Shown here: positions 1 through 11,772 of the stretch, one piece after another | Numbering within the stretch: position 1 is the first letter of the stretch | Layout: each line of letters starts with the position of its first letter | Source of the DNA: Planctomycetales bacterium | GTDB lineage: Bacteria > Planctomycetota > Planctomycetia > Planctomycetales > Planctomycetaceae | Reading direction: 5' to 3' | DNA length: 64,000 bases | Assembly (NCBI GenBank): GCA_026400835.1 | Contig: JAPLOA010000071.1 | Location: 60,660 to 124,659, forward strand | Notes under the pieces: generated by a model | Seen by the model: only the letters and a program-made list of their open reading frames with translations | What the model was told of the DNA's origin: nothing | The model's database searches: none | Made by a program: the position numbers and the translations under genes

Positions 1-167
1 GTTCTAAACATTCCGTTCCATCTCACAGCGCCATCGCGAACGCCCTCCAGATGCAGCGATGGATGCTCGACCATCCTCTGGTTTTCCTTGAGGGGCTGAC
101 AGCAAACTGATTTGTCAGCAGCAGAACTCGATACTCTCACTCACAGAGAATTGATCAAGAGCACCAA

Positions 168-914
168 ATGAATACTTCGCAAACGATCGTTATCTTTGGC
201 GGAACTTCAGACATTGCCAGAGCGACCGCACACCGCCTTCTGAGTACCGGAACCAACCTGTTTCTCACCGCGCGAAACGAACACGCTGCAGAAGAGCTGC
301 AAAGAGAGTTTCAATGTGAAACAGGCATTGCCATCGCTGCCGACTCGGGCACAATCGACGCCTGCATGAAGAAGGCTGAAGAGCGATTCGGATCTGTGGA
401 CGGAGTCGTGAACTGCATGGGTTCTCTTCTCCTCAAACCTGCTCACATCACTTCTGACAGTGACTGGCACGACACCCTCACGACGAACCTGACATCCTCA
501 TTCTACATCGTGCGGGCCGCCACAAAGGCCATGAACAAACAGGGAGGATCCATCGTTCTGATCTCCTCCGCGGCTGCTTCAATCGGCCTCGCCAATCATG
601 AAGCAATCGCAGCCGCGAAGGCAGGCATCCTGGGGCTCATGCGTTCTGCGGCATCGACGTACGCAGCCCGGGGAGTCCGGGTGAACGCCGTAGCCCCCGG
701 CCTGATCAAATCAAAATTGACTCGAAAGATCTGCGAATCTGAAGCATCGCTGGCGGCTTCGTCGCAAATGCACGCAATCGGCCGGCCGGGTACACCAGAG
801 GAAGTCGCAAGCGTGATCACGTGGCTGCTGGACCCTGAAAACAAATGGATCACAGGACAAACAATCGGAGTCGACGGCGGACTCAGCTCAGTAGTCCCGC
901 GCCCAAAGCTGTAA
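168..914 (+). CDS. SDR-family oxidoreductase with atypical active site
   Basis: A 248-residue Rossmann-fold protein of the short-chain dehydrogenase/reductase family. The N-terminal cofactor motif reads GGTSDIA (residues 11-17), where the family usually has GxxxGxG. The NAG-type motif is NCMG (82-85). Asn107 and Ser134 are in the classical catalytic positions and Lys151 is present. The residue four before that Lys, normally Tyr, is Ile147, so the canonical proton donor is missing. The C-terminal half keeps the VNAVAPG loop and a GVDGG ending, as in FabG-like proteins. The start has weak upstream Shine-Dalgarno character. It stands alone and converges on rpsG. The family call is firm. The substrate is unknown, and the enzyme may be non-classical or a binding protein. 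Confidence 0.85.
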   Translation: MNTSQTIVIFGGTSDIARATAHRLLSTGTNLFLTARNEHAAEELQREFQCETGIAIAADSGTIDACMKKAEERFGSVDGVVNCMGSLLLKPAHITSDSDWHDTLTTNLTSSFYIVRAATKAMNKQGGSIVLISSAAASIGLANHEAIAAAKAGILGLMRSAASTYAARGVRVNAVAPGLIKSKLTRKICESEASLAASSQMHAIGRPGTPEEVASVITWLLDPENKWITGQTIGVDGGLSSVVPRPKL

Positions 915-1037
915 CGAAACCACGCCTTTAGATCTATTGCGGTTTCACTGCTGTCTGACAAAACAGACCAGATCCTCTGCACACGGTTCGCCTCACGCCA
1001 ACTCAATCCACGGGAACAAACCGCCGCGCAACAAAAG

Positions 1038-1072
1038 AGCCAGCTGACATTCGTCAGGCTGGCTTCGTTTTT
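1038..1072. terminator. Bidirectional terminator between the SDR gene and rpsG
   Basis: An 11-12 bp stem (arms 1038-1048 and 1053-1064) has a four-base loop and one bulged base. On the plus strand it is followed by TTCGTTTTT and on the minus strand by CTTTTG. It lies between the convergent SDR gene and rpsG, so it can end both transcripts and marks the 3' end of the ribosomal operon. Confidence 0.7.
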
Positions 1073-1092
1073 CAAGTTGACAGCAATTTGGG

Positions 1093-1566
1093 CTACCACG
1101 CGAAGTGGGAGAATGCCTTGTTCGCATCGGCCATACGGTGTACGTTTTCCCGCTTGTTCATCGCGGCACCTTCACGGCGGAACGCAGCAACAAGTTCTTC
1201 AGCCAAAGATTTGTCAACGGGACGTCCCTTACGGCCACGAACGGCTTCCAGAATCCATCGAATTGACAGCGCTTGCTGACGACGAGGATTAACAGGAGTC
1301 GGAACCTGATAAGTTGCACCACCAACTCGCTTGGACCGCACTTCGATCGCCGGCTTGACATTGTCAACGGCTGACAGAAAGACATTCAATGGGTCTTCAT
1401 TCGGAAGCTGCTTCTTGACGAGCTCCATCGCTCGGTAGAAAGCTCCGGTCGCAACGCTCTTCTTGCCATCATACATCAGGCAATTGATGAACTTGGAGAC
1501 AAGCAGGCTGTTAAAGCGAGTGTCATGCTTCAGTTGCTTGCGACTAGCCGTAAACTTCTTAACCAT
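1093..1566 (-). CDS. rpsG: 30S ribosomal protein S7
   Basis: A 157-residue small-subunit protein that binds the 3' major domain of 16S rRNA and organises the head near the exit site. Its length is normal for bacterial S7. The conserved block [14 protein letters not shown] (about 76-89) and the C-terminal [17 protein letters not shown] signature are both present. It is the last gene of the minus-strand series that comes through rpoBC and rpsL. In many bacteria fusA and tufA follow rpsG, but here a terminator and an unrelated SDR gene follow. Confidence 0.97.
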   Translation of the reverse strand: MVKKFTASRKQLKHDTRFNSLLVSKFINCLMYDGKKSVATGAFYRAMELVKKQLPNEDPLNVFLSAVDNVKPAIEVRSKRVGGATYQVPTPVNPRRQQALSIRWILEAVRGRKGRPVDKSLAEELVAAFRREGAAMNKRENVHRMADANKAFSHFAW

Positions 1567-1677
1567 CGAAACAAACTCTCAATTACACAACTTCAGAAAG
1601 CACCTACGAACCACACGATGACTCAAAGCAATTGAACAGCCTGACCGCTGAACACAGCCAACCAGACCAGCCAACCG

Positions 1678-2091
1678 CTATTTCTTCTTCTTGGCACCAG
1701 CAGCAGCAGCGGCCCCGCCACCCTTCGGACGCTTGGCACCGTAACAACTACGCGCCTGTCGGCGATCTGATACGCCCAAGGTATCCAGAACACCACGGAT
1801 GATCTTATATCGAACCCCTGGGAGGTCGCGTACACGACCGCCGCGGATCAATACGATCGAGTGTTCCTGAAGATTGTGGCCTTCACCAGGAATGTAAGCC
1901 GTGACTTCTTTGCCATTTGACAAACGAACACGGGCAACCTTTCGGAGCGCGGAGTTCGGCTTCTTCGGAGTGACAGTCTTTACCTGAAGACACACACCGC
2001 GCTTCTGAGGACAGCCCTCAAGAACTGGGGTCTTTGACTTCGTGGACTGCTGAGTTCGGGGCTTCCGAATTAATTGATTAATGGTGGGCAT
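1678..2091 (-). CDS. rpsL: 30S ribosomal protein S12
   Basis: A 137-residue decoding-centre protein. I place the start at the ATG giving [12 protein letters not shown], which is the universal S12 N-terminus; the reading frame extends upstream but that part is unrelated to S12. The [11 protein letters not shown] block, which holds the streptomycin-sensitive lysine, and GCPQKRGVC are intact. The C-terminus is drawn out into a Gly/Ala run ending in four lysines, a lineage-type extension. It lies between rpoC and rpsG in the same direction, 111 bp from rpsG. Confidence 0.97.
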   Translation of the reverse strand: MPTINQLIRKPRTQQSTKSKTPVLEGCPQKRGVCLQVKTVTPKKPNSALRKVARVRLSNGKEVTAYIPGEGHNLQEHSIVLIRGGRVRDLPGVRYKIIRGVLDTLGVSDRRQARSCYGAKRPKGGGAAAAAGAKKKK

Positions 2092-2232
2092 ATATCGCCA
2101 GACAAAAGCAGAAGAACCAAAAACTGAAGACGCTGAAACCACTCATACCGTGAAACGCGGAAAACGCGGCACTTTATCCACGATTCCCCTGATCGTCAAC
2201 CTTGCATGTCTTCGATCACTCTAATTCGCTGA

Positions 2233-5200
2233 TCACAGAGGATCATCGGGTGTCAAATCCGCCAGTGAAGGTGCCGAAGGACGGTCCGGATCAACACGGC
2301 GAGCCTGCAACTCCGAATTCCCCATCAAATCCTTACGAGCCGCAGCCATCCGAGCTTTTTGCTCTTCCTGTTCTCGCAAAGCGGAATCGTGTATCCGAAC
2401 CTGAGCATCCTGATGAAGATGGAACCCTGTTCCAGCGGGAATCAGGTGACCCAAAATCACGTTTTCCTTCAATCCAACCAGATTATCCACTTTTCCACCA
2501 AGAGCCGCTTCGGTCAGGACCTTGGTAGTCTCCTGGAAGCTGGCTGCAGAGATAAAGCTCTCGCTGGAAACCGCCGCCTTAGTAATCCCCAATAACTGAG
2601 GACTTGCCTTGGCACGCTTCAGCGAAGTGTACTTGATCGGCTTGCTGACTTCGGAGTTGACCGCTTCGATGTCGGTCAACAGCACGCGATCACCAATTTC
2701 AAAGTCCGATCCGCCCGGATCCGTGACTTTACCCATGGATTCCAGCGAGTCGTTAATCTTTTTCAGTTCAAACTTATCAATCAGTAAACCAGGCAGAAGA
2801 TCGGTATCACCGACGCTGTCGATTCGAACTTTGCGAAGCATCTGGGCGATGACAATCTCAATGTGCTTGTCGTCGATTTCCACACGCTGAGCACGATAAA
2901 CGTTCTGAACTTCGTGAAGCAGGTACTGCTGAACTTCTTCCGGGCCGCTGACCCGAAGAATATCCTGCGGAACGAGCGGACCGCGAACAAGAGCATCGCC
3001 GGCCTTGACCATGTCACCAGGATGAACCTGCAGGTCTTTGCCGTGAGGGATCACGTGCTCAACCTCAGTTCCGTCTGCTCCCTTCACGAGAACAATTCGC
3101 TTCCCACGCTTCTTCTCGGCTGGGAACTCAACTTCGCCGTCAATCTCCGCAACAACCGCCGGATCCTTCGGCTTACGAACTTCAAAGAGTTCGGTCACTC
3201 GCGGCAGACCTCCAGTGATGTCCTGAGTACCCGTTGATTCGCGAGGCGTCTTCGCGACCACCGTGCCGGCGGAAATATGGCCACCTTCTTCGGCGTCCAG
3301 ACTCGCACCTTCCGGGAGGTAATAGAAGTCGAGAATCTTGCCATTCCCATCTTCCACGATCACCTGCGGATGCAGTCCTGCTTTGTGCTCCATGATCGTA
3401 CGACGCATCGTTCCGGATTGCTCCCTCTCGGTCCGCATCGACTGGCCCTCAACCAGATCCTCGAGACGTACACGACCGCCAACCTGAGCAATAATCGGGA
3501 TGGAGTGCGGATCCCAGGTGCACAGCACGTCGTTCGGTTTGACCTGCTGGTTCTCTGTTACCGACAGCACAGCACCATTCGGTACACGCTGCTTTTCAAC
3601 TTCGCGACCTCGATCGTCCACGATGCTGATTTCGCCGTTTCGACCCAGAACAACCTGACGGCCTTCTGCGTTGATAACGCTGCGAATACGAGTAAACCGA
3701 ACCTGACCAGCTCGCTTCGCGAACAGTTCGCTGGTCTCGACGTCCTTGGACGCCACACCACCGATGTGGAATGTTCGCATTGTCAACTGAGTACCAGGCT
3801 CACCGATACTCTGTGCAGCGATGATCCCAACAGCCATACCCATTTCAACAAGATCGCCTGTCGAAAGGTCCATGCCGTAGCACTGCTGGCAAAGACCCAG
3901 CGTACACTCGCAAGTCATCGGGCTGCGAACCTGAATTCGCTCCAGACCCATTTCTTCAATCTTACGAGCTTTCTCTACGGTAATCAGATCACCTTCCCGA
4001 ACGATCGGCTCTTCAGTAATCAGATTCACGATATTCGTTCGACTCACGCGACCGCGAATTGCATCAGCCAGCCCGACTTCGACCTTTTCACCGCGATAGA
4101 CAACCCCGCGTGTCAGGCCCTTTGTCGTCTTGCAGTCATGCATTGTTATGACCATATTCTGGCAGATATCGGCCAGTTTACGTGTCAGGTAACCGCTGTC
4201 CGCCGTCTTCAGAGCCGTGTCAGCCAGACCTTTACGAGCACCGTGAGTCGAGCTGAAGTACTCCAGCACCGACAAACCTTCTCGGAAGTTTGACTTAATC
4301 GGCGTCTCAATGATTTCGCCGCTTGGCTTGGCCATCAAACCACGCATACCAGCCAACTGCTGAATCTGCCCGACACCACCTCGAGCACCAGAGTGCGCCA
4401 TAAGGTAAATCGGGTTGACGTATGCGCCTTCTTCACGCACGTCGTCCTTCAGCTGCTCCATCATGGACTTCGTAATCTCTTCACGAGCATGAGTCCAGAT
4501 GTCGAGCACTTTGTTGTAGCGTTCCTGATTGGTGATGATCCCTCGCTCGTAGTTCTTCATCAGCTTCAGAACAGCCTTTTCAGACTCACCAATTACCTTC
4601 TCCTTGTTCGGAGCTGTTCTCAGGTCACTAACGCCGAAGGATAGACCGCTTTCCGTCGAGGCACGGAACCCAGCGCTCTTCATGCGGTCCAGCAGTTCAA
4701 TCGTTTCGCGGCGACCAAGCTCCAGGTAGCAGTCTGAAATCACGCGAGCAAGATCCTTGCTGCCCAGCGTCTGGTTGTAATAAGACATCTTCTTCGGCAG
4801 GATGTCATTGAACATGACACGGCCTGGCGACGTTTCAACAAGGCCACCCGGACGGAAAGTCTCAGCGCCTTCGCCCTTCACCCGCTTGCCCCGTGGCAAT
4901 CGCAAACGAATTGTTGCGTGACGGTTCACCTTGCCCTGAGCAAACGCCATAAACACTTCTTCAGCCGAAGCGAAGACCATTCCCTGCCCGGGACGATCCA
5001 GCCGCTTCATCGTGAGGTAGTAGCAACCCATCACGATGTCCTGCGACGCGCTGATGATCGGCGCACCGTTGGCAGGACTGAAAATGTTATGCGTCGACAT
5101 CATCAATGTCGTCGCTTCAATCTGAGCTTCCATGGATAACGGCAGATGCACCGCCATCTGGTCGCCGTCGAAGTCCGCATTGAATCCCTTGCACACCAGA

Positions 5201-6546
5201 GGATGCAGACGGATCGCGTTACCCTCCACCAGCGTTGGCTCAAACGCCTGAATACCGATTCGGTGCAGCGTTGGTGCTCGGTTCAAAAGAACCGGATGAT
5301 TGCGAATCACCTCGTCAAGAATATCCCACACGTCCTCATCGCGACGCTCAAGCATACGCTTCGCGCTCTTGATGGTGTCTGCATGACCCAGATCTTTCAG
5401 TCGACGAATCACGAACGGCTGGAAAAGCTCCAGAGCGATCTTCTTCGGAAGACCGCACTGATGCAGCTTAAGTTCCGGACCAACCACGATCACGCTTCGT
5501 GCCGAATAGTCCACGCGTTTACCAAGAAGGTTCTCGCGGAATCGGCCCTGCTTGCCCTTGATCATATCCGTCAGCGATTTCAACGGACGATTTGATGATC
5601 CCAGCACCGGACGCTTGCAGCGGTTGTTGTCAAACAACGCATCAACCGACTGCTGAAGCATTCGCTTTTCGTTGCGAACGATCACTTCAGGAGCGTTCAG
5701 GTCAACCAGCTTCTTCAGACGGTTGTTACGGTTGATGATACGGCGATAAAGATCGTTCAGGTCGCTTGTCGCAAAGTTGCCTGAATCGAGCAGTACGAGC
5801 GGTCGCAGGTCCGGAGGAATCACTGGAATCACATCCAGCACCATCCACTCCGGCTTGTTCTCGCTGTCTCGCAACGCTTCAACAATCTTCAGTCGCTTGA
5901 TCAGATCCTTGCTCTTCTGCTGGCTTCCGGTCTTCGCCAGCTCAGTGCGCAATTCACCTGACAATTCAGCCAGACGCATTGACGCCAAAAGCTTCTTGAC
6001 GGCTTCTGCACCCATGCCGATTTCGAAATTACCATCACCGTAGTCACGTCGGGCCTGCCGCGCTTCCTCTTCGGTCAGCATCTGGCACTTCTTGAGCGGC
6101 GTGTCGCCCGGCTCAATCACCACATAGTCCTGGAAGTAGATCACCTTCTCCAGGGACGTGGTCTTCATATTCAGCAGCGCGCCAAGGCGGCTCGGCATGG
6201 ACTTGAAGAACCAGATGTGCACAACTGGTGCAGCCAGCTCGATATGCCCCATACGCTTGCGGCGAACACGGCTGTGAGTCACCTTCACGCCGCAACGATC
6301 GCAAATCATCCCCTTGTACTTCATGCCACGATACTTGCCGCAGGCGCATTCCCAGTCCTTTTCAGGTCCAAAAATACGCTCGCAGAACAGACCATCGCGC
6401 TCGGGGCGATAGGTTCGATAGTTGATCGTCTCAGGCTTTTTGACTTCGCCGAATGACCAGCTGCGAATGTCGTGGGGACTTGCGAGACTGATTTTCACAG
6501 ACGCATAGTCATTGACTCGATCAAATGTACCTTCGCTGACACTCAC
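2233..6546 (-). CDS. rpoC: DNA-directed RNA polymerase beta' subunit
   Basis: The 1437-residue catalytic subunit of RNA polymerase. The N-terminal zinc ribbon has four cysteines at about residues 67, 69, 82 and 85. The Mg-binding NADFDGDQ is at about 456-463. The second zinc cluster ([11 protein letters not shown]) and the bridge/trigger region are present. I choose a GTG start at 6546 because GAGGAG lies eight bases upstream; an open frame continues about 37 codons further but does not look like RpoC. The 140-bp gap to rpoB is unusually long for this pair and contains a hairpin at the end of rpoB. Confidence 0.97.
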   Translation of the reverse strand: MSVSEGTFDRVNDYASVKISLASPHDIRSWSFGEVKKPETINYRTYRPERDGLFCERIFGPEKDWECACGKYRGMKYKGMICDRCGVKVTHSRVRRKRMGHIELAAPVVHIWFFKSMPSRLGALLNMKTTSLEKVIYFQDYVVIEPGDTPLKKCQMLTEEEARQARRDYGDGNFEIGMGAEAVKKLLASMRLAELSGELRTELAKTGSQQKSKDLIKRLKIVEALRDSENKPEWMVLDVIPVIPPDLRPLVLLDSGNFATSDLNDLYRRIINRNNRLKKLVDLNAPEVIVRNEKRMLQQSVDALFDNNRCKRPVLGSSNRPLKSLTDMIKGKQGRFRENLLGKRVDYSARSVIVVGPELKLHQCGLPKKIALELFQPFVIRRLKDLGHADTIKSAKRMLERRDEDVWDILDEVIRNHPVLLNRAPTLHRIGIQAFEPTLVEGNAIRLHPLVCKGFNADFDGDQMAVHLPLSMEAQIEATTLMMSTHNIFSPANGAPIISASQDIVMGCYYLTMKRLDRPGQGMVFASAEEVFMAFAQGKVNRHATIRLRLPRGKRVKGEGAETFRPGGLVETSPGRVMFNDILPKKMSYYNQTLGSKDLARVISDCYLELGRRETIELLDRMKSAGFRASTESGLSFGVSDLRTAPNKEKVIGESEKAVLKLMKNYERGIITNQERYNKVLDIWTHAREEITKSMMEQLKDDVREEGAYVNPIYLMAHSGARGGVGQIQQLAGMRGLMAKPSGEIIETPIKSNFREGLSVLEYFSSTHGARKGLADTALKTADSGYLTRKLADICQNMVITMHDCKTTKGLTRGVVYRGEKVEVGLADAIRGRVSRTNIVNLITEEPIVREGDLITVEKARKIEEMGLERIQVRSPMTCECTLGLCQQCYGMDLSTGDLVEMGMAVGIIAAQSIGEPGTQLTMRTFHIGGVASKDVETSELFAKRAGQVRFTRIRSVINAEGRQVVLGRNGEISIVDDRGREVEKQRVPNGAVLSVTENQQVKPNDVLCTWDPHSIPIIAQVGGRVRLEDLVEGQSMRTEREQSGTMRRTIMEHKAGLHPQVIVEDGNGKILDFYYLPEGASLDAEEGGHISAGTVVAKTPRESTGTQDITGGLPRVTELFEVRKPKDPAVVAEIDGEVEFPAEKKRGKRIVLVKGADGTEVEHVIPHGKDLQVHPGDMVKAGDALVRGPLVPQDILRVSGPEEVQQYLLHEVQNVYRAQRVEIDDKHIEIVIAQMLRKVRIDSVGDTDLLPGLLIDKFELKKINDSLESMGKVTDPGGSDFEIGDRVLLTDIEAVNSEVSKPIKYTSLKRAKASPQLLGITKAAVSSESFISAASFQETTKVLTEAALGGKVDNLVGLKENVILGHLIPAGTGFHLHQDAQVRIHDSALREQEEQKARMAAARKDLMGNSELQARRVDPDRPSAPSLADLTPDDPL

Positions 6547-6667
6547 GCCAGAATCTCCTCTAAAGTGGAGGTTCAAAACAGCTTCTGCCCCGGAAAACCC
6601 GGGACAGAGATCGCCATCTGTAATCAGAAATGCTTGCGATTGTCCTGCAAGCCACACTCAGCCAGAC

Positions 6668-6693
6668 CCACTGATTCCCTCGAGAATCAGTGG
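6668..6693 (-). other. Perfect hairpin overlapping the rpoB stop codon
   Basis: Ten-base arms (6668-6677 and 6684-6693) are perfectly complementary with a six-base loop. The right arm contains the last codons and the stop of rpoB. There is no T-tract, so this is probably not an intrinsic terminator. A role in processing or stabilising the rpoB-rpoC message is inferred only. Confidence 0.5.
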
Positions 6694-9600
6694 ACAGCCT
6701 TTTCAAGCTGCAGGTTAAGACACAGACCACGAATTTCGTTGTTCAACACGTCAAAGCTAGCCGGAGTCCCTGCTTCCAGAGTATTCTCGCCCTTGACCAT
6801 GCTTTCATAAATCTTCGTACGCCCTTCGACGTCGTCGCTCTTCACAGTGAGCAACTCCTGAAGAATGTAGGCCGCTCCGTAGGCTTCCAGTGCCCAGACT
6901 TCCATTTCCCCGAATCGCTGACCGCCGAAGCGAGCCTTACCACCCAGAGGCTGCTGCGTAATAAGCGAGTAAGGACCAGTGGCTCGAGCATGCACCTTGT
7001 CATCAACGAGGTGATGAAGCTTCAGCATGTAGATATAACCGACGGTGGTTCGCTGTTCCTGTTTTTCACCGGTACGACCGTCATGCAGAAACGCCTTGCC
7101 GTCTTCCGGAAGCCCGGCTTCTCGCAAAGCTTCCTTGACTTCGTCTTCGCCAGCACCATCAAACACGGGACAGATTGCTCGATAGCCCAGCTTGCCGGCT
7201 GCCCAGCCAAGGTGAGTCTCGAGGATCTGCCCGACATTCATACGGCTCGGTACACCCAGTGGATTCAGGATGATGTCCACCGGAGTTCCGTCAGCAAGGA
7301 ACGGCATATCTTCGATCGGCAGAACCTTGGAGATAACCCCCTTGTTCCCGTGCCGACCGGCCATCTTGTCCCCGACTGAAATCTGACGCTTTGACGCAAC
7401 ATAGACCTTCACCATCTGCAGGACGCCGCTTGGCAATTCGTCGCCACGCTTCATGCTGTTCAGACGGTGATCTTCCCGATCAATGACGTCTTCGACAAGA
7501 ATCCAGCTTTCACGCACGACTTTGCGAGCAGCTGTCTTCTTCTGCGGACTTCGAAGATCCATCTCCTCGAAGTGATTATGGAATCTTCTGGCGTAGTCAG
7601 CGACGATCTTGGAATCCTCCTGCTTTGACAGAGGACGACCGTCTTCGTCAACGACCGGCTGCTCAAGAGCTGCCTCAAGTTCAAGGAGGAATGTCTTAAA
7701 GGCAGCAGCGATTGCCGTCTCACCTTCCTTCTCAACCTTCTTCAAGTCATCTTCGAACCGCTTACGTTCAATTTCGGACAAACTCATCCGACGTGAAAAC
7801 TTCTCAGTGTGAATGACGATACCGCCCACACCGCTCGGTACTTCGAGGCTCTCGTTCTTTACGTCTTCCCCAGCTCGACCAAAGATCGCATGCAGAAGTT
7901 TTTCTTCCGGCGTCAATTCGGACTTGGCTTTCGGTGACACTTTACCGACCAGGATGTCTCCCGGATTGACACGTGTCCCGACTTTAACAACCCCCGTATC
8001 GTCCAGGTGCCGCAAGGCCTTCTCACTGACGTTCGGAATGTCTCGAGTAAACTCTTCTCGTCCAAGCTTTGTTTCACGGATCTCGACATCGAATTCATCA
8101 AGATGAATCGACGTGTACACATCCTCTTTCACGAGTCGCTCAGAAAGAATAATGGCATCTTCGAAGTTGTACCCTTCCCACGACATAAACGCGACCAGCA
8201 CGTTCCGGCCAAGGGCCAGCACACCGTTCTTGGTAGCCGCACTGTCGCACAGCACCTGCCCGGCCTTAACCTTCTCACCCACCGATACAATGGGCTTCTG
8301 ATTCAGACACGTTCGCTCGTTCAAACGAGTGTACTTACGCAAAGGGTATCTGCGTCCGTCGATCTCGATGTTGTTCGCATCGACATACGTGACCTTGCCA
8401 GATTTCTCCGCTCGCAGAACCATACCGGAGTTCTGAGCAACGAACTGCTCCATCCCGGTCCCAACGACAGGGCGTTCTGAAATTAACAGAGGCACCGCCT
8501 GACGCTGCATGTTCGAGCCCATCAACGCTCGATTCGCATCGTCATGCTCGAGGAACGGAATCAGACCGGCAGAAACACCAACCATCTGACATGGAGCGAC
8601 ATCGATGTACTGAACCTCGCTTCGGTCAATCCAGACTACGTCGCTTTTCGTTCTCGCCAATACTCTCTCTTCAGCGATCATTCCATCAGCGACCAAAGTA
8701 TCGGCCGGACAGACCATGCCCGAAGCTTCTTCGTCGGCTCGAAGCCAAACGACTTCATCCGTAACCTTAGCGTTCTTAACAACGCGGTACGGAGAGATCA
8801 GGAATCCGTAATCATCCACCTTGGCATAGATGCTCAAGCTGGAAATCAAACCGATATTAGTTCCTTCCGGAGTTTCTACCGGGCAAATACGGCCGTAATG
8901 GGAGATGTGAACGTCGCGAACCTCGAAGCCCGCTCGCTTACGATTCAAACCACCCGGGCCCAAAGCGGACAAGCGTCGCTCGTGCGTCAACATCGACAAC
9001 GGGTTCGTCTGGTCCACGACCTGCGAAAGCTCACTTCGACCATAAAAGTAATCGATGGCCGCCGAAACGCTCTTTGGATTGATCAATGTCCGAGGAGTCA
9101 TAGCATCGACTTCCTTCAGACTCATTCGCTCCTGAACGGTCCGTCGCAACTTCAGAAATCCCTTACGGATTTCATCAGCTGCAAGCTCATCAATCGTTCT
9201 CAGTCGACGATTGCCGAGATTATCGATGTCGTCAATCTGCGCGGTATCGTCACCAATCCTGAGCCGCACAATGTACTTCATCGAGTTGATGAAGTCCTGC
9301 GGATTCAACGTCATCTCGTCGTCAGAGATATCCTGCTGGAACTTCCGATTGATACGGAAACGCCCAACCCGACCCAACCGATAACGATTAACGTCGAAGA
9401 ACTTCTCGCGGAACAAGTCGTTCGCTTTATCCAGATTTGGCGGATTGCCAGGGCGCAACCGCTGGTAGATCTTCAGCAACGCTTCTTCGTGAGTTGACGT
9501 CCCGTCTTCGGCCAGTGTCTTCAGAATCAGTGGATCGCGCACTTCTGTGACAATCTCGACCGCCTTAACGCCCGAAGCAATCAACTCCTCCGCAACCGTA

Positions 9601-10409
9601 TCGCTGATTTCATAACCAGCATCCACGATCAATTCCCCGGCCCGCTCATGCTTCGCTGGGAACACGACATCTTCAACGGAGTATTTCCCTTCCAGTTCAG
9701 CGGCAACCGTTTTCGCCGTGATCTTCACCTTATCAGTCGGGTAGAAAATTCGAATGATATCAGCGTCTGACGAATAGTCCTTCGCCATCGCACGCAACAA
9801 AGTCAACGCAGAGAATTTTCCACTTTGGTCAATCCGCACGCCAATAGCGTCCCGTTTGCTGACCAGCAACTCGATCCAACTGCCGCGCTCCGGAATAATT
9901 CGGCAGGAATGAGTTTTACGATCACTGCTGGCGGTCTCTTCCGCCATCACAAAGTCCACACCCGGCGAACGATGCAACTGACTCACGACAACGCGCTCAG
10001 CACCGTTGATTATGAACTCGCCACCGCCGATCATAATCGGGATGTCGCCAAGATACACTTCTTCCTCCACCGGCTGCTCTTTGACCAACCGCAACCACAC
10101 ACGGAAAGGCATTCCGTACGTCAGCCGCAACTGCCGGCATTCTTCTGGAGTGTACCGAGGCTTTCCTAACTCGTACCGAATGTACTCCAAACGAAATTGC
10201 CCATCGTAGCTCTCGATGGGGAACACTTCGCGAAGAATCGCCTCAAGGCCAATATCAAGCCGATCCCGGGATGACCGATCAGCCTGCAGAAAACGGGCAT
10301 AGGAAGCTGTCTGAATCAGGGTCAGACCGGAAATCTCATACTCCGCGTTGATTTTCCCGAAGCTTCTTACTGCGTCCTGGTCGATTGTACGAACAGACGG
10401 AATGGGCAT
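6687..10409 (-). CDS. rpoB: DNA-directed RNA polymerase beta subunit
   Basis: The 1240-residue beta subunit, about 100 residues shorter than the E. coli protein. It still carries the rifampicin-pocket region, the [14 protein letters not shown] segment, the active-site [14 protein letters not shown] block and the C-terminal [20 protein letters not shown] signature. AGGGG just upstream of the ATG supports the start. A 334-bp gap with a terminator-like hairpin separates it from rplL, so its expression may be set partly by readthrough. Its 3' end forms a 10-bp hairpin before rpoC. Confidence 0.97.
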   Translation of the reverse strand: MPIPSVRTIDQDAVRSFGKINAEYEISGLTLIQTASYARFLQADRSSRDRLDIGLEAILREVFPIESYDGQFRLEYIRYELGKPRYTPEECRQLRLTYGMPFRVWLRLVKEQPVEEEVYLGDIPIMIGGGEFIINGAERVVVSQLHRSPGVDFVMAEETASSDRKTHSCRIIPERGSWIELLVSKRDAIGVRIDQSGKFSALTLLRAMAKDYSSDADIIRIFYPTDKVKITAKTVAAELEGKYSVEDVVFPAKHERAGELIVDAGYEISDTVAEELIASGVKAVEIVTEVRDPLILKTLAEDGTSTHEEALLKIYQRLRPGNPPNLDKANDLFREKFFDVNRYRLGRVGRFRINRKFQQDISDDEMTLNPQDFINSMKYIVRLRIGDDTAQIDDIDNLGNRRLRTIDELAADEIRKGFLKLRRTVQERMSLKEVDAMTPRTLINPKSVSAAIDYFYGRSELSQVVDQTNPLSMLTHERRLSALGPGGLNRKRAGFEVRDVHISHYGRICPVETPEGTNIGLISSLSIYAKVDDYGFLISPYRVVKNAKVTDEVVWLRADEEASGMVCPADTLVADGMIAEERVLARTKSDVVWIDRSEVQYIDVAPCQMVGVSAGLIPFLEHDDANRALMGSNMQRQAVPLLISERPVVGTGMEQFVAQNSGMVLRAEKSGKVTYVDANNIEIDGRRYPLRKYTRLNERTCLNQKPIVSVGEKVKAGQVLCDSAATKNGVLALGRNVLVAFMSWEGYNFEDAIILSERLVKEDVYTSIHLDEFDVEIRETKLGREEFTRDIPNVSEKALRHLDDTGVVKVGTRVNPGDILVGKVSPKAKSELTPEEKLLHAIFGRAGEDVKNESLEVPSGVGGIVIHTEKFSRRMSLSEIERKRFEDDLKKVEKEGETAIAAAFKTFLLELEAALEQPVVDEDGRPLSKQEDSKIVADYARRFHNHFEEMDLRSPQKKTAARKVVRESWILVEDVIDREDHRLNSMKRGDELPSGVLQMVKVYVASKRQISVGDKMAGRHGNKGVISKVLPIEDMPFLADGTPVDIILNPLGVPSRMNVGQILETHLGWAAGKLGYRAICPVFDGAGEDEVKEALREAGLPEDGKAFLHDGRTGEKQEQRTTVGYIYMLKLHHLVDDKVHARATGPYSLITQQPLGGKARFGGQRFGEMEVWALEAYGAAYILQELLTVKSDDVEGRTKIYESMVKGENTLEAGTPASFDVLNNEIRGLCLNLQLEKAVH

Positions 10410-10743
10410 ACGATCCCCTGCCTTCGCTCTTGAACGGAAAAAACGAGCCTGAAAGTCCAGCCCGTGTTCAGATAATCATTGAAAATAAACGATGATCGTG
10501 TGAATCGACCCTATTCACCCAGAACAGCGCGCGACGAAAGGCACCTGCTGATCGCTCAACAGCTGCCTGCAATAGAACCCGCCTTTTTACTTCTTTGCAC
10601 CGTCAGACGCTCGCTGGACACGAAGTGCCGAGCCTTCATTCACGAACGGGTCAACACACAGGAAATTCGACACGACAATCTCGTCTTCCACCGCCGGGAC
10701 GAAGCCGCCCCGGTCGGTGCAAACGAAAAGCTCAACAGCTCAT
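10410..10743 (-). other. rplL-rpoB intergenic leader (no gene)
   Basis: 334 bp without a convincing reading frame on either strand. The rpoB-proximal end holds a G/C stem followed by a T-run (annotated separately). The rest shows no clear promoter. Such a spacer between rplJL and rpoBC is a known control point in bacteria; that it acts so here is inference. Confidence 0.6.
10438..10465 (-). terminator. Possible attenuator upstream of rpoB
   Basis: In the minus-strand transcript a short stem of about six pairs, one of them G-U (arms 10460-10465 and 10443-10448), is followed at once by six T residues at 10443-10438. It ends only 28 bases before the rpoB start. The stem is short, so termination would be partial at best. 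Confidence 0.4.
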
Positions 10744-11148
10744 TTACTTAATCTCGCAAGTACCGCCAGCCGCGACGACTTCCGCCTTCAGCTTCTCGGC
10801 ATCTTCCTTCGACAAACCTTCCTTCAGCGCCTTTGGAACGCCTTCGGTCAGATCCTTAGCTTCCTTCAGGCCCAAACCAGTCACGGCTCGTACGACCTTG
10901 ATCACGCCGATCTTGTTCTCGCCGAAACCTGTCAACATGACAGTGAATTCAGTCTGCTCGACCTTTGCTTCCGCTGGAGCGCCTGCTGGACCCGCCATCA
11001 TGATGGCGCCACCACCCGCTGGCTCAATACCATGAACCTGCTTCAGGTAATCCACAACGCGCTTTGCTTCAAGCAAAGTGAGACCAACGATCTTATCGCC
11101 GAGTTCTTTGGTCTTGTCATCAAACTCAGTGGTCGCTTCCGCAGACAT
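10744..11148 (-). CDS. rplL: 50S ribosomal protein L7/L12
   Basis: The 134-residue stalk protein that recruits translation factors. It has an N-terminal dimerisation helix with [12 protein letters not shown], a Gly/Ala/Pro-rich hinge (about 45-60) and the C-terminal factor-binding domain with [20 protein letters not shown]. The C-terminal Cys in GGTCEIK is slightly unusual. It follows rplJ by 67 bp in the same direction, as in most bacteria. Confidence 0.97.
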   Translation of the reverse strand: MSAEATTEFDDKTKELGDKIVGLTLLEAKRVVDYLKQVHGIEPAGGGAIMMAGPAGAPAEAKVEQTEFTVMLTGFGENKIGVIKVVRAVTGLGLKEAKDLTEGVPKALKEGLSKEDAEKLKAEVVAAGGTCEIK

Positions 11149-11215
11149 TGCCAGTACCTTTCTCTTTCGTACACTTGCTTTTCGTTAATCAACTCTCAGC
11201 GGACCTGGTACTTCC

Positions 11216-11743
11216 CTAGGCCTGCTTTTCTTCCGACAAAGTCTTCAACTGGCCAGCCAAGCGACCACCCGGACCCTGCAGACACCCAGCCAGTTGACGC
11301 CCAGGAGCGAGCATCAACCCGGCAATCTCGCCAATCGTCTCTAGCCGACCGGCACTCTTACTCAGTGCATCCACGGCGGCTGCGTCGAGAGACTCACCCT
11401 CGACAGTACCACCTTTAATCTCGAAATTCTTGATCTCTTTGGCCCACTTCGCCACAGACCGAGACAATGCGACAATGTCATCGCCGCCCCACACAAGAGT
11501 TGACGGCCCGCTAAGAACAGAGGAGAGACCGTCAATGCCCTTGCGTTTCAAAGCATTGTTGGCCACCGAATTCTTGACCGTCAACGCCGAAATCTGCTGC
11601 TTCCGTAACGCCAACCGCCAGCGATTAGCCGTGATGGCATCGACCTTAGAACAGTCAACAACAATGAAATCCTTCACATCACCGATGCGCGACTGGATAT
11701 CAGCGATAACCATGTCTTTGACTTCACGACCCATTGTCTTCAC
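11216..11743 (-). CDS. rplJ: 50S ribosomal protein L10
   Basis: A 175-residue stalk-base protein that anchors L7/L12 dimers on 23S rRNA. It has the N-terminal globular domain with FIVVDCSKVDAI and VKNSVANNALK, and a C-terminal helix (LKTLSEEKQA). Met1 or Met4 could be the start; the longer form is given. It sits between rplA and rplL, 29 bp from rplA. In E. coli this protein represses its own operon; no leader structure is obvious in the short gap here. Confidence 0.95.
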   Translation of the reverse strand: MKTMGREVKDMVIADIQSRIGDVKDFIVVDCSKVDAITANRWRLALRKQQISALTVKNSVANNALKRKGIDGLSSVLSGPSTLVWGGDDIVALSRSVAKWAKEIKNFEIKGGTVEGESLDAAAVDALSKSAGRLETIGEIAGLMLAPGRQLAGCLQGPGGRLAGQLKTLSEEKQA

Positions 11744-11772
11744 TCACATAAAATCGAACACGTCGGCCAAAA

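Noticed and set aside
3277..4293. 338-codon plus-strand frame opposite rpoC
   Set aside because: It is antisense to the secure rpoC reading frame, has no domain, and reflects codon bias of the true gene.
8544..9497. 317-codon plus-strand frame opposite rpoB
   Set aside because: It lies wholly within rpoB on the other strand with no ribosome site or family match.
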